Assembly: GCF_042646165.1 (NCBI RefSeq)
Contig: NZ_JBHRTC010000005.1
DNA length: 64,000 bases
DNA from: Microbaculum marinum
GTDB taxonomy: Bacteria; Pseudomonadota; Alphaproteobacteria; Rhizobiales; Tepidamorphaceae
Strand: one strand, 5' to 3'
A model generated the notes under the pieces. That model did no database searches, was not told where the DNA came from, and was given only the letters and a program-made list of their open reading frames with translations. The position numbers and the translations under genes were made by a program. Positions 1 through 9,107 of this stretch are shown piece after piece. Numbering within the stretch: position 1 is the stretch's first letter; every line of letters starts with the position of its first letter.

Positions 1-446
1 ACGAAGTCATCCGACCGGCGCTCGTCTCGGGAAGCTGGGTCCTGTGCGACAGGTTCGCCGATTCGACCCGCGCCTATCAGGGGACGCTCGGGGGCGTCGA
101 CTCCGCCCTCCTCAAGGCACTGGAAAAATCGGTCGTCGGTGATGACATGCCGGACCTGACCCTGATCCTGGACCTCGATCCCGAGATCGGCCTGACCCGG
201 GCGCGCGCGGCGACGGCGGCAGAGGCCGGGGAGGGCGCCTCCGACCGATTCGAGAAGGAGGATATCGAGCAACACAGGAAGCTGCGCCAGGCATTTCTGG
301 ACATTGCTCGCGACGAACCGGACCGTTGCGTTCTGATCGACGCGAACCGGACCGTCGACGAAGTCGCCGCATCGATCTGGGAGGTCGTCACGGACAGGCT
401 GGACGTCGCTGCGGACGAAACGAACGACAGTACGGCTGATCGATGA
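1..446 (+). CDS. tmk: Thymidylate kinase, 3' part (partial at window edge)
   Basis: The reading frame is open from base 3, so the N-terminus with its P-loop lies outside the window. About 147 residues remain. The first visible segment carries a DRFADSTRAYQG stretch, the dTMP-binding DR(Y/F)xDSxxAYQG signature of bacterial thymidylate kinases. LDLDPEIGLTRARA follows, then a charged LID-like region. The enzyme phosphorylates dTMP to dTDP in the cytoplasm for DNA synthesis. Its stop overlaps the holB start (ATGA), so the two are probably translationally coupled. The tmk-holB-metG-tatD order supports the call. An internal ATG at 147 is in frame but not the true start, because the conserved DRF motif lies upstream of it. 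Confidence 0.93.
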   Translation, partial: EVIRPALVSGSWVLCDRFADSTRAYQGTLGGVDSALLKALEKSVVGDDMPDLTLILDLDPEIGLTRARAATAAEAGEGASDRFEKEDIEQHRKLRQAFLDIARDEPDRCVLIDANRTVDEVAASIWEVVTDRLDVAADETNDSTADR

Positions 447-1498
447 CGACGTCGGCGATCGAGACTTTCGAACCGCCAGAAGCGGCATCCGTCCTGCTTG
501 GACACGTCGAGGCAGAATCCGCACTGCTCAATGCCTACAGGTCCGACAGGCTCCACCACGCATGGCTCATCGAAGGTCCGGAAGGCGTCGGCAAGGCGAC
601 GCTCGCGTACCGGTTTGCGCGGTTCCTGCTTCGGCATCCGGATCCGGCGAACCCCGCGGTCGTCGAGGCGGCGGACCTGTCGGTTGCCCCGGACGACCCG
701 GTGGCCCGGCAATTCCGGGCAAGGTCGAATCCCGACCTCGTGGTGCTTCAGCGGCCCCGGGACGAAGACGGCAAGTTCACCGCCACCGTCATCAATGTCG
801 ATGCCGTGCGAAGGATTGCCCGGTTCCTGTCCACGACATCCGCCAGCGGCGGATGGCGGGTGGTGATCGTCGACTCGGCCGACGACTTCAACCGATCGTC
901 CGCCAACGCCCTGCTGAAGATGCTCGAGGAGCCGCCGCAGCGCAGCGTATTCCTGCTCCTGTCGAACACGCCGGGCCGGCTGCTGCCGACCATCCGCTCC
1001 AGGTGCCGGCGCCTGGTTCTGAAGCCGCTGCGCATCGACGAAATCGCGTCCACACTGCGTGCCGCAGGCCTGGGCCGGGACGATGGGGCGCGGGAGATGG
1101 CGGCGCGGCTTTCGGGGGGCAGCCTCGGCAAGGCGATCGAACTCGTCGCCGATGACGCCGTCGAGACCGTCGAGGGCCTGTTTGCGATTCTCGATCGCAT
1201 GCCCGGCCACGATCCCCTCAAGGCGCAGAAGTTCGCGGAGGCGATCGGCCGCCGAGGCGCCGAGGCGCGCTATGCCCTCGCCACATCGCTGATCTACGAC
1301 TGGCTGACCGGCAAGCTGAGCCGAGAGGCCCGGGCAGGGGCGGACGCGGCCGTTCTTGCGCCGTGGGCGGAGGTATGGGAGAAAGTCACGCGCGCACTGT
1401 CGGAGACCGAAAGGCTCAATCTCGACCGCACGCAAACTCTTCTGTCGGTATTCCGGATCATCTCCGCCGCAGCTTCGCAGGACGCGGCTCGCGTCTGA
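443..1498 (+). CDS. holB: DNA polymerase III subunit delta'
   Basis: This 351-residue clamp-loader subunit helps load the beta sliding clamp at replication forks. An AAA+ fold is visible: Walker A GPEGVGK at about residues 45-51, then a segment ending FNRSSANALLKMLEEPP that is typical of DnaX/HolB proteins, and an SRC motif (TIRSRCRRL) near residue 183. The zinc-module cysteines of E. coli delta' are absent between Walker A and the SRC motif. The start overlaps the tmk stop by four bases. It is an essential gene within the tmk-holB-metG-tatD run. Confidence 0.95.
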   Translation: MTTSAIETFEPPEAASVLLGHVEAESALLNAYRSDRLHHAWLIEGPEGVGKATLAYRFARFLLRHPDPANPAVVEAADLSVAPDDPVARQFRARSNPDLVVLQRPRDEDGKFTATVINVDAVRRIARFLSTTSASGGWRVVIVDSADDFNRSSANALLKMLEEPPQRSVFLLLSNTPGRLLPTIRSRCRRLVLKPLRIDEIASTLRAAGLGRDDGAREMAARLSGGSLGKAIELVADDAVETVEGLFAILDRMPGHDPLKAQKFAEAIGRRGAEARYALATSLIYDWLTGKLSREARAGADAAVLAPWAEVWEKVTRALSETERLNLDRTQTLLSVFRIISAAASQDAARV

Positions 1499-1559
1499 CA
1501 GGACGCTGGCGGAAACGAACGGTCTTGCCGACGCAACGGACCCGGACCGAACGCCAGCG

Positions 1560-3119
1560 ATGAAGCCGAAATTCTACATCACCACCGCGATTTCCTATCC
1601 GAACGGCGCGCCGCACATCGGGCACGCCTACGAGGCGATGGCCACGGATGCGATCGCGCGGTTCATGCGGCTGGACGGCAACGACGTGTTCTTCCTCACC
1701 GGCGTCGACGAGCACGGCCTGAAGATGGCCCAGACCGCGGCGCGCGAGGGTCTTACGCCGAGGGAGCTGGCCGACCGGAACACCCCGCTTTTCAGGAAGA
1801 TGGTGGAACAGCTCGGTTGCTCGAACAACGATTTCATTCGCACCACCGAACCGCGCCACTACACCTCCTCGAAAGGCATCTGGGAACGGATGGCCGAGGC
1901 CGGCGATATCTACCTCGACACCTATTCCGGCTGGTATTCGGTGCGCGACGAGGCCTATTACGCCGAATCCGAGACCACCGTAAGGGACGACGGCGTGCGC
2001 GTCGGCCCCATGGGAACGCCCGTCGAGTGGACGGAGGAGAACAGCTATTTCTTCCGGCTGTCGGCCTTCCAGGACCGGCTCCTGGCGTTCTACGAGGCGC
2101 ATCCCGACTTCGTCATGCCGCGCGAGCGCTACAACGAGGTGGTCAGCTTCGTGAAGGGCGGACTGCAGGACCTGTCAGTCTCCCGCACCACCTTCGACTG
2201 GGGCGTTAAGGTCCCCGGCGACGACGAGCACGTCATGTACGTGTGGGTTGACGCGCTGACCAACTACATCACCGCGGTTGGGTATCCTGACATCGACAGC
2301 GAGCCGTTCCGCAAATGGTGGCCGTGCGACCTGCATGTCATCGGCAAGGACATTGTGCGGTTCCACGCTGTCTATTGGCCGGCATTTCTGATGTCGGCCG
2401 GCATCGAGCCGCCGAAGCGGATCTTCGCGCACGGTTTCCTGTTCAACCGCGGGGAAAAGATGTCGAAATCGGTCGGAAACGTCGTCGATCCGTTCGCGCT
2501 GACGGACCACTACGGCGTCGACCAGGTGCGGTACTTCTTCCTGCGCGAAGTGCCGTTCGGCCAGGACGGCAACTACAGCCACGACGCGATCGTCCAGCGC
2601 ATCAATGCCGACCTCGCCAACGACCTGGGAAATCTGGCGCAGCGGTCGCTGTCGATGGTGGCGAAGCACTGTGACGGCACTCTGCCCGAACCCCGCCAGT
2701 ACTCCGCCGCCGACGTATCGATGCTGGCGGCCTGTGACGGACTGATCGGCAAGGCGCGCGAGGCGATGAAGTCGCAGCAGCTCCACGTGGTCCTGGCTGA
2801 CATCTGGGCGGTGGTCGCCGATGCGAACCGCTATTTCGCCTCCGAGGAGCCGTGGGCCCTTCGCAAGTCCGATCCCGACCGGTTCGCAACCGTTCTCTAC
2901 GTGACGGCCGAGGTGCTGCGTCAGATCGGGATCCTGATCCATCCGTTCACGCCCTCCGCCTCCGCCGCGCTGCTCGATCTCGTCGCGGTACCGGAGGCCA
3001 GGCGCCAATTCGCCCATCTCGGCGAGGCCGGCCGTCTTGCCGCCGGGACGGCCCTGCCGGCGCCCAGACCCGTATTCCCGCGATACGTCGAGGCCGCGGA
3101 AAGCGGGCAGGGGGACTGA
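1560..3119 (+). CDS. metG: Methionyl-tRNA synthetase
   Basis: This class I aminoacyl-tRNA synthetase of 519 residues attaches methionine to tRNA-Met. The start at 1560 gives MKPKFYITTAISYPNG, the usual N-terminus; the frame stays open upstream but that stretch is not family sequence. HIGH is at about residues 19-22 and KMSKS (GEKMSKSVGN) near 300. The connective insert has no CxxC zinc knuckle, and there is no C-terminal tRNA-binding dimer domain, so this is the short, zinc-free type. It lies between holB and tatD with small gaps, consistent with one transcript. Confidence 0.97.
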   Translation: MKPKFYITTAISYPNGAPHIGHAYEAMATDAIARFMRLDGNDVFFLTGVDEHGLKMAQTAAREGLTPRELADRNTPLFRKMVEQLGCSNNDFIRTTEPRHYTSSKGIWERMAEAGDIYLDTYSGWYSVRDEAYYAESETTVRDDGVRVGPMGTPVEWTEENSYFFRLSAFQDRLLAFYEAHPDFVMPRERYNEVVSFVKGGLQDLSVSRTTFDWGVKVPGDDEHVMYVWVDALTNYITAVGYPDIDSEPFRKWWPCDLHVIGKDIVRFHAVYWPAFLMSAGIEPPKRIFAHGFLFNRGEKMSKSVGNVVDPFALTDHYGVDQVRYFFLREVPFGQDGNYSHDAIVQRINADLANDLGNLAQRSLSMVAKHCDGTLPEPRQYSAADVSMLAACDGLIGKAREAMKSQQLHVVLADIWAVVADANRYFASEEPWALRKSDPDRFATVLYVTAEVLRQIGILIHPFTPSASAALLDLVAVPEARRQFAHLGEAGRLAAGTALPAPRPVFPRYVEAAESGQGD

Positions 3120-3124
3120 CCGGG

Positions 3125-3922
3125 ATGCTGGTCGACAGCCACTGCCACCTCGATTTTCCGGACTTCGCCGAAGAACTCGACCATGTCGTCGATCGCGCGC
3201 GGGCGGCCGGGATAGGCCGCATGGTCACGATCAATACCCGCATCCGCCGGTTCGACGGGGTGCTGGCGATCGCCGAGCGCTACGACGACGTGTTCTGCTC
3301 GGCCGGCACGCATCCCCACAACGCTGCGGAGGAAGCCGACGCAACGCTCGACGATTACCTGAAGGCCGCCGAGCACCCGAAGGTGGTGGCGATCGGTGAG
3401 GCGGGGCTCGACTTCCACTACGACAATTCGCCTCGCGACCTGCAGGCCGCCGGATTCCGGATGCAGATCGAGGCGGCACGGCGCACTGGTCTGCCCCTCG
3501 TGATCCATACCCGCGAGGCGGAGGCGGAGACCGAGTCCATCCTGCGCGAGGAAATGGCGAGGGGCGGGTTCGATGCGATCCTGCATTGCTTCAGTTCGAG
3601 CGCCGGCCTCGCCCGCGCCGGTGTGGAACTCGGCCTATACGTGTCGTTCTCGGGTATCCTGACCTTCCCGCGGTCCGACGAACTGCGCACCATCGCCGCT
3701 TCGCTGCCGGCCGACCGGCTGCTCGTGGAGACCGACGCGCCATACCTTGCACCGCCGCCGCACCGTGGCCGTCGCAACGAGCCGTCCTATGTCGTGGAGA
3801 CCGCCAGGGTGCTCGCCGGCGCGCGCGGCGTCACGTTCGAGGAGATTGCCCGGCAAACCTCGGAGAATTTCTTCCGCCTGTTCCGCCGGGTGCCGACCCC
3901 GGTCGAGTACGCAACTGCCTGA
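3125..3922 (+). CDS. tatD: TatD-family metal-dependent hydrolase (putative DNase)
   Basis: The 265-residue product is a TIM-barrel amidohydrolase-type protein. The metal-ligand motifs of the TatD family are present: DSHCHLD at residues 4-10, GEAGLDFHYD, VIHTRE, LHCFSS and ETDAPYLAPPPHRGRRNEP. Family members act as 3'-5' exonucleases or DNA-repair nucleases; the exact substrate here is not shown by the sequence. The start lies six bases after metG, and the stop overlaps the next start in a TGATG junction, so it is probably co-translated with the MBL hydrolase. Confidence 0.93.
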   Translation: MLVDSHCHLDFPDFAEELDHVVDRARAAGIGRMVTINTRIRRFDGVLAIAERYDDVFCSAGTHPHNAAEEADATLDDYLKAAEHPKVVAIGEAGLDFHYDNSPRDLQAAGFRMQIEAARRTGLPLVIHTREAEAETESILREEMARGGFDAILHCFSSSAGLARAGVELGLYVSFSGILTFPRSDELRTIAASLPADRLLVETDAPYLAPPPHRGRRNEPSYVVETARVLAGARGVTFEEIARQTSENFFRLFRRVPTPVEYATA

Positions 3923-4734
3923 TGGGGCTCGTCGTCACGATCCTGGGATGCGGGTCTTCCGGCGGCGTGCCGCGCGTCGCCAGCGGCTGGGGCGCCTGCG
4001 ATCCGGCCAACCCGAGGAATCGCCGACGCCGCTGCTCGATCCTGGTGGAGCGGTCCGGGCCGAACGGCTCGACGACGGTGCTGGTGGACACATCGCCCGA
4101 TTTGCGCGAGCAGCTGATCGGCGCAAGCGTATCCTGGCTTGACGGCGTCCTGATCTCCCACGACCACGCCGACCACACGCACGGCATCGACGATCTGCGG
4201 CCGATCGTGATCCACAATCGCCGCCGGGTCGCGGTCTACATGGAGCCCGAAGCCGGCGAGCGGCTTAAGGAGCGGTTCTCGTACTGTTTCGACGCACCGC
4301 CGGGCAGTCCGTATCCGCCGATACTCGATTCCCACGAAATGCTGCCGCCGACCCCCGTCGTCATCGACGGGGAGGGCGGCGCCATCGTCGCCGAGCCCAT
4401 ACCGGTGATCCACGGCCCGTCCGCGGCGCTCGGATTTCGCTTCGCGGACTTCGCCTATACGCCGGACGTCAGCGACATTCCCGAAGAGAGCATCGAGCTT
4501 CTTCAGGATCTCGACGTCTGGGTCGTCGACGCGCTGCGGGAGTCGCCGCACATCAGCCATTTCACCGTGGACGAGGCGCTGGAATGGGTGGGCCGGATCA
4601 AGCCGCGCCGCGCGATCCTGACGAATATGCATGTCGACCTGGACTACGAGGCGCTGCGCGGCCGTCTGCCTGCGAACGTGGTTCCGGCATACGACGGCAT
4701 GCGGATCGAACTCTCCGATAGCGGCCAGCCGTAA
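3922..4734 (+). CDS. MBL-fold metallohydrolase (PhnP-like)
   Basis: This 270-residue metallo-beta-lactamase-fold protein has the zinc motif SHDHADH at about residues 79-85, followed by THGIDDLRPI. The N-terminus TILGCGSSGGVPR resembles the PhnP / cyclic phosphodiesterase branch, whose members cleave phosphodiesters. A late histidine (LTNMHVDLDYE) fits the last metal ligand. The start overlaps the tatD stop by one base. This tatD-MBL pairing is common in alphaproteobacteria, but a specific substrate cannot be assigned. Its 3' end faces the diguanylate cyclase gene. Confidence 0.87.
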   Translation: MGLVVTILGCGSSGGVPRVASGWGACDPANPRNRRRRCSILVERSGPNGSTTVLVDTSPDLREQLIGASVSWLDGVLISHDHADHTHGIDDLRPIVIHNRRRVAVYMEPEAGERLKERFSYCFDAPPGSPYPPILDSHEMLPPTPVVIDGEGGAIVAEPIPVIHGPSAALGFRFADFAYTPDVSDIPEESIELLQDLDVWVVDALRESPHISHFTVDEALEWVGRIKPRRAILTNMHVDLDYEALRGRLPANVVPAYDGMRIELSDSGQP

Positions 4735-4769
4735 CGTACGCATCCCACCCGTGGGCAAGGCCGGCTGGT

Positions 4770-6347
4770 TTATGCGGCGCGCGTGGCACCCGGCTTCGGC
4801 TTGTAGACGGAATAGCGGTTCTTGCCGGCTTCCTTGGCGCGGTAGAGTTCGCTGTCGGCGTGCCGGAACACGTCTTCCGGGGTCGCGTCACCCTGAGGCC
4901 AGCAGGCTATCCCGATACAGCCGCCGATCTTCACGAGTTCGCCGGATTTGACCTTGATCGGCTGACGTATCTGGTCGAGGAAGATCTGAGCGATCACGAC
5001 CGCACGCTTGTTGGAGGCCGCATCGCTCGACTCCGCCGGAATCAGTGCGACGAATTCGTCGCCGCCCGTCCGCCCGATCGTAACATCATGCGGCAGGCAG
5101 TTCTCCAGTCGCCGTGCAACCTCGGTCAAGACCATGTCTCCGACTACGTGCCCGTAGGTGTCGTTGACGGGCTTGAAGCCGTCCAGATCGACGGCGAGAA
5201 CCGAGAACGCCGTCCTGTCTCGTTGCAGGAGTTCCATGCGCTGGGTAATCGACCTGCGGTTCGGCAGACCCGTCAACTGGTCGTGCAACGCCTGATGCTG
5301 CAGCTTCGCGGTCATTTCATTGAAGGCGACGGCGAGCTGCTGCAACTCGTACGGCGCATCGACGATTTCGACGACCCGTCCATCTTCTCCGTTGGTCATC
5401 GCGACGGCGGCATCCCGCAGTTTGCGAACGGCACGGAGGATCTTCCGCTCGATGATCAGCCAGGCGAGGAACGTGGAAATGGCGATCACCGCGCCAAAGA
5501 GCGCCAGTGTCCCGATCAGCTCCCGCTGCGCGGCACTCACTATCGAAGCGTGGGACACGGCGACGACGACGGTCGCGCGAGCCTCCGGAAGCGGAGCGAT
5601 CCCGAAAATGCGCTTGACGCCGTCGATGTCCTCCATGGTCATGGAGGACGCATCACCACGTTCGATCGCCTTGGAATCGTATCGGCCGGCCGTAAACAGC
5701 GGCAGCTCGATTTCGGTCAGGTCGGTGCCGTCGGCGGAAAAACGCTCGAAGACCCGGCCATCATCGTCATACTCCATCACGACGTAGTTGGAGAACTCGG
5801 ACCGCCCTTCGCTGAATACGGGCATCCAGGACAGATCGACGGATCGAACGACAAGCCACGTCGTGCCGTCATCCGCCCGGGATCCGTGTACGCCGAACAG
5901 GGTGAGGTCGCCGCCGGGGGCTTCGATCGGGCCGATGATCGAGAAACCCTGCTGCGGTGCCTGCTCGACGATCTTCTTCATCGACTCGTCGGTCAGCGGA
6001 AGTTCGCCGCTCTCGCCACAGGAAAGCTTGGCGCTGGCAATCAGCCAGACCTTGTAGCTCGTGTCGACGGATTCCACGCACTGGTCGTCGGACACCGTCT
6101 GGTTCCGGACCTGCTGGGAGTTGGCGACTAGCAGCGCCTGCGTGCTGGCTATCTGGGTTCTATGCTGCGCGGCGGCATACTTGGCCGCGGCGCGCGTCCA
6201 TTGCTCGGCCTCGGCAATGGCATCCTGCTGATGGGCGTGAATGAACCGGGCAACGAGAAAACCGGCCGGCACGGCGGACAGGCCGATTATCAGCGCAAGA
6301 TGCGCGCCCATGCCGAAGCGACGCAGAAAGGGATACGAGAGGCGCAT
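4770..6347 (-). CDS. Membrane-anchored diguanylate cyclase (sensor-HAMP-GGDEF)
   Basis: The 525-residue protein has an N-terminal membrane segment (about residues 15-35), a periplasmic sensor region of about 235 residues, a second membrane segment near 275-297, a HAMP-like linker and a C-terminal GGDEF domain. The active-site motif GGDEF is intact at 428-432, so it probably makes cyclic-di-GMP. The RxxD inhibitory site that usually lies five residues upstream is missing; the sequence there is PHDV. Product feedback inhibition may therefore be absent. An AAGGG-type ribosome site precedes the ATG. The ligand of the periplasmic domain is unknown. It is a single gene, convergent with the MBL hydrolase. 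Confidence 0.92.
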   Translation of the reverse strand: MRLSYPFLRRFGMGAHLALIIGLSAVPAGFLVARFIHAHQQDAIAEAEQWTRAAAKYAAAQHRTQIASTQALLVANSQQVRNQTVSDDQCVESVDTSYKVWLIASAKLSCGESGELPLTDESMKKIVEQAPQQGFSIIGPIEAPGGDLTLFGVHGSRADDGTTWLVVRSVDLSWMPVFSEGRSEFSNYVVMEYDDDGRVFERFSADGTDLTEIELPLFTAGRYDSKAIERGDASSMTMEDIDGVKRIFGIAPLPEARATVVVAVSHASIVSAAQRELIGTLALFGAVIAISTFLAWLIIERKILRAVRKLRDAAVAMTNGEDGRVVEIVDAPYELQQLAVAFNEMTAKLQHQALHDQLTGLPNRRSITQRMELLQRDRTAFSVLAVDLDGFKPVNDTYGHVVGDMVLTEVARRLENCLPHDVTIGRTGGDEFVALIPAESSDAASNKRAVVIAQIFLDQIRQPIKVKSGELVKIGGCIGIACWPQGDATPEDVFRHADSELYRAKEAGKNRYSVYKPKPGATRAA

Positions 6348-6509
6348 TCAGGTTCCCTTGGGTACCCGTGTCCAAAGCGGAATATCCGGAGAATAGCGAC
6401 CCGAAGTTAACATTCACCGGGAGGGTTCTTCAAACCTTTGTCGCCGCAAAAGCTCAAGTTCGGACGTTGAGATTGCGCTGGAGGGATTCGGCCTAAGGTG
6501 CTGCTATTC

Positions 6510-6671
6510 ATGGCTGAAGCGCTCCCGGGATCGGAGAGTGCGGAAATCGCTGACCTGGACCACCTGCCGCAGTCGGAGCCTCAGGCCGGGCATTCGTTGC
6601 CCGTCGAGACGTTGCCGTTGCCGAGAATGCCACGCGGACCGGCGCATCGCATAGGCATTCTAGTTCCATAA
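6510..6671 (+). CDS. Possible 53-residue protein, unrecognised
   Basis: A short frame starts with ATG and is preceded at nine bases by AAGGTG, a fair ribosome-binding site. The product is rich in Pro, Glu and Leu and has no recognisable domain, signal peptide or membrane segment. Its TAA stop forms part of the left arm of the inverted repeat at 6667-6682. It may be a chance frame in the mazG upstream region. Confidence 0.18.
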   Translation: MAEALPGSESAEIADLDHLPQSEPQAGHSLPVETLPLPRMPRGPAHRIGILVP

Positions 6672-6682
6672 TATATGTTATG
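6667..6682. promoter_or_regulatory. AT-rich inverted repeat, possible operator
   Basis: CATAA and TTATG are perfect inverted arms around the six-base spacer TATATG. The element stands out as AT-rich in a GC-rich region. The size and symmetry fit a dimeric repressor site; no regulator can be named. It lies about 170 bases upstream of the mazG start. Confidence 0.35.
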
Positions 6683-6853
6683 CGACTTTTGGATATGGAC
6701 CACCCTTACCGGAGATTCGGCGACGGCGACCCGCCTGCCGCTACTCGGGGTCGGCCTGAGGCACCGTGACCGAAACGCGGGAGCGTACAGGTCGAGCACC
6801 CCGCCTGCATCTGCTAGGGTCCGATTCCCAGTCCCTTGCTCAAGGAACCGCCG

Positions 6854-7723
6854 ATGCGCGCGTCACGCGACGTCCACACACTCCTCGAGATCATGGCGGC
6901 GTTGCGAACGCCGGTTATCGGATGCCCCTGGGATCTGGAACAGGATTTCGGCACCATCGCTCCCTACACCATCGAGGAAGCCTACGAGGTCGCCGACGCG
7001 ATCGAACGCGGTGACATGCATGATCTCTGCGACGAACTCGGCGACCTGCTGCTGCAGGTGGTCTTTCACGCCAGGCTCGGCGAAGAGCAGGACGCGTTCG
7101 ATTTCGGCGACGTGGTCCAGGCCATTTCCGAGAAGATGATCCGCCGGCATCCGCACGTGTTCGGGTCGGTCGACGCGACCACGCCCGAGGCAGTCAAGCG
7201 CAACTGGGACGACATCAAGGCCGAGGAGAAGGTCGCGCGGGCCGCCAGAAACGGCACGCAGCCGGAGCCCCCGTCAGTGCTCGACGACATCCCGCTCGCC
7301 CTGCCGGCGCTGCAGCGCGCAGTCAAATTGCAGAAGCGAGCGGCCCGGATCGGCTTCGACTGGGACAGCGCCGAGCAGGTCTTCGACAAGATCGATGAAG
7401 AGATCCTCGAACTGCGCACGGCGTTGTCCGGGCGCGATACCGAGGCGGTATCCGACGAGATCGGCGACCTGCTCTTCACGGTCGCCAATCTCGCGCGGCA
7501 CGCAGGGGTCGATCCGGAGGCCGCGCTACGCGGGACAAACGACAAGTTCCGGCGCAGGTTCAGACATGTCGAGGATCGTGCCGCGGCCGCGGACTGTGCC
7601 TTGGAGAGCACTCCGCTCGCACAGATGGAAGCGTGGTGGAACGAGGCAAAGGCGACGGAATCCGCCGGTCCCGGCGAAACTACGCCGCTCCCGCCGACGT
7701 CGCATGAGCGAAGCGTCGATTGA
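6854..7723 (+). CDS. mazG: Nucleoside triphosphate pyrophosphohydrolase MazG
   Basis: The 289-residue protein hydrolyses NTPs and dNTPs to monophosphates and pyrophosphate. Two MazG all-alpha domains are visible, each with the EExxE...ExxD metal motif: IEEAYEVADAIE with DELGDLLLQVVFH, and KIDEEILELR with DEIGDLLFTVANLARH. The ATG at 6854 is chosen over a TTG at 6836 because AAGGA lies seven bases before it. Its last 44 bases overlap the 3' end of the convergent hflX. Confidence 0.94.
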   Translation: MRASRDVHTLLEIMAALRTPVIGCPWDLEQDFGTIAPYTIEEAYEVADAIERGDMHDLCDELGDLLLQVVFHARLGEEQDAFDFGDVVQAISEKMIRRHPHVFGSVDATTPEAVKRNWDDIKAEEKVARAARNGTQPEPPSVLDDIPLALPALQRAVKLQKRAARIGFDWDSAEQVFDKIDEEILELRTALSGRDTEAVSDEIGDLLFTVANLARHAGVDPEAALRGTNDKFRRRFRHVEDRAAAADCALESTPLAQMEAWWNEAKATESAGPGETTPLPPTSHERSVD

Positions 7724-9107
7724 AGTCGTCAAGGTACTTCAGCGGCACATCGACGTCGAACACGATGCGCCCGGTCCTCTCGTCGGCGCGCCGATCGACC
7801 ACCGTGTAGCGCTCGTAGAGCAGATTCATGGCGGCCCCGTCGGCGGCATCGAGTACCACGCTGCGATGGGCGATCTCGCCCTTCAGCCGCGTCTCGATTT
7901 CCTCCAGCAGTTTATCGACGCCCTCGCCCGTGACCGCCGACACAGGGATCGGACGTTCGTCCGGATCGTGCCGACCCGCCGCAGCCAGCAGCCGGTCGCG
8001 CTCTTCGGAATCGAGCAGATCGATCTTGTTCCAGACCTCCAGCAGGAGGCGCCGGTCTTCCATGTCGATGCCGAGCGAAGAGAGAACCTCCGCCACGTCG
8101 TCCGCCTGTGCCTCGGAATCGGAGTGCGACACGTCGCGCACGTGCAGGATGAGGTCGGCCTCCAGCACTTCCTCGAGGGTCGCCCTGAACGCTGCAACCA
8201 GGTCGGTGGGAATATCCGAGATGAAACCGACCGTATCCGACAGGATAACCGTCTGCCCCGAAGGCAGCTTCAGGGCCCGCAGCGTTGGATCCAGGGTCGC
8301 AAACAGCAGATCCTCGGCGTGCACGTCGGCATTGGTCAGGCGATTGAAAAGCGTGGACTTTCCGGCATTCGTGTAGCCGACTATCGCGATCACCGCATAC
8401 GGCACCTTGCGGCGCTTCTGCCTGTGCAGCGATCGCGTCCGCCGGACTGACTCCAGATCCTTCTCGATGCGCTTGATACGATCGAGAATGATACGGCGGT
8501 CCGTTTCGATCTGCGTCTCGCCCGGGCCGCCGAGGAAGCCGAAACCGCCCCGCTGCCGCTCGAGATGGGTCCACGATCGCACGAGCCGGCTCTTCTGCCA
8601 GTTCAGGTGTGCGAGTTCGACCTGAAGCGTGCCTTCCCGCGTCCGCGCGCGAGCGCCGAAGATCTCCAGGATCAGCCCGGTCCGATCGAGGACCTTCGCC
8701 TTCCAGGCTTTTTCCAGGTTTCGTTGCTGTACGGGCGTCAATGCAAAGTCGACGACCACCAGGTCGACCTCGTCGGCGCGGACGATGGCACCGATCTCCT
8801 CGACCTTTCCCGTCCCGATCAAGGTGGCCGGGCGCGGACTCTGTACCCGCACCAGCCCCTGCCCGACGATCTCCAGATCGATCGCCCGCGCCAGTCCGAC
8901 GGCTTCGTCGAGTTGCGCCTCCGGCGACCTGTCAGGCGCCGGACGCGCGCTCTCCCGCTGACCGTCCCGGGATTTCCGCGCAGCGCCGTCAAGCACCGGC
9001 ACGAGCACGAATGCCCGCGTCGGCGCCGCCTCGGTCAGGTGACCTTGGCCGGACGGCGCGTCGCTGGCCGGCGAGCGGCTATGCCTTGCTGGATCGGTAG
9101 GCTTCAA
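7680..9107 (-). CDS. hflX: GTPase HflX
   Basis: This 475-residue ribosome-associated GTPase has an HflX N-terminal domain followed by a TrmE-Era type G domain: G1 GYTNAGKST, G3 DTVGFI and an NKID G4 motif. HflX splits stalled 70S ribosomes under stress. The first usable start is TTG at 9107, overlapping the hfq stop (TTGA). A downstream GTG within AFVLVPVLDG is the main alternative, and related proteins often begin near that VPVL segment. Order and coupling with hfq are standard. Its 3' end overlaps mazG by 44 bases. Confidence 0.93.
   Translation of the reverse strand: MKPTDPARHSRSPASDAPSGQGHLTEAAPTRAFVLVPVLDGAARKSRDGQRESARPAPDRSPEAQLDEAVGLARAIDLEIVGQGLVRVQSPRPATLIGTGKVEEIGAIVRADEVDLVVVDFALTPVQQRNLEKAWKAKVLDRTGLILEIFGARARTREGTLQVELAHLNWQKSRLVRSWTHLERQRGGFGFLGGPGETQIETDRRIILDRIKRIEKDLESVRRTRSLHRQKRRKVPYAVIAIVGYTNAGKSTLFNRLTNADVHAEDLLFATLDPTLRALKLPSGQTVILSDTVGFISDIPTDLVAAFRATLEEVLEADLILHVRDVSHSDSEAQADDVAEVLSSLGIDMEDRRLLLEVWNKIDLLDSEERDRLLAAAGRHDPDERPIPVSAVTGEGVDKLLEEIETRLKGEIAHRSVVLDAADGAAMNLLYERYTVVDRRADERTGRIVFDVDVPLKYLDDFNRRFAHATSAGAA

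Larger units (their letters stand above)
6348..6853. other. Intergenic region between diguanylate cyclase and mazG
   Basis: About 500 bases separate two divergent genes, unusually long for this window. It should hold both promoters. It contains a weak small open frame (6510-6671) and a short inverted repeat (6667-6682). The part around 6660-6700 is distinctly more AT-rich than its surroundings. No tRNA-like fold or known riboswitch was recognised. Confidence 0.5.

Noticed and set aside
77..1435. A 452-codon open frame on the minus strand opposite tmk and holB
   Set aside because: It has no family features, and both plus-strand genes carry clear signatures.
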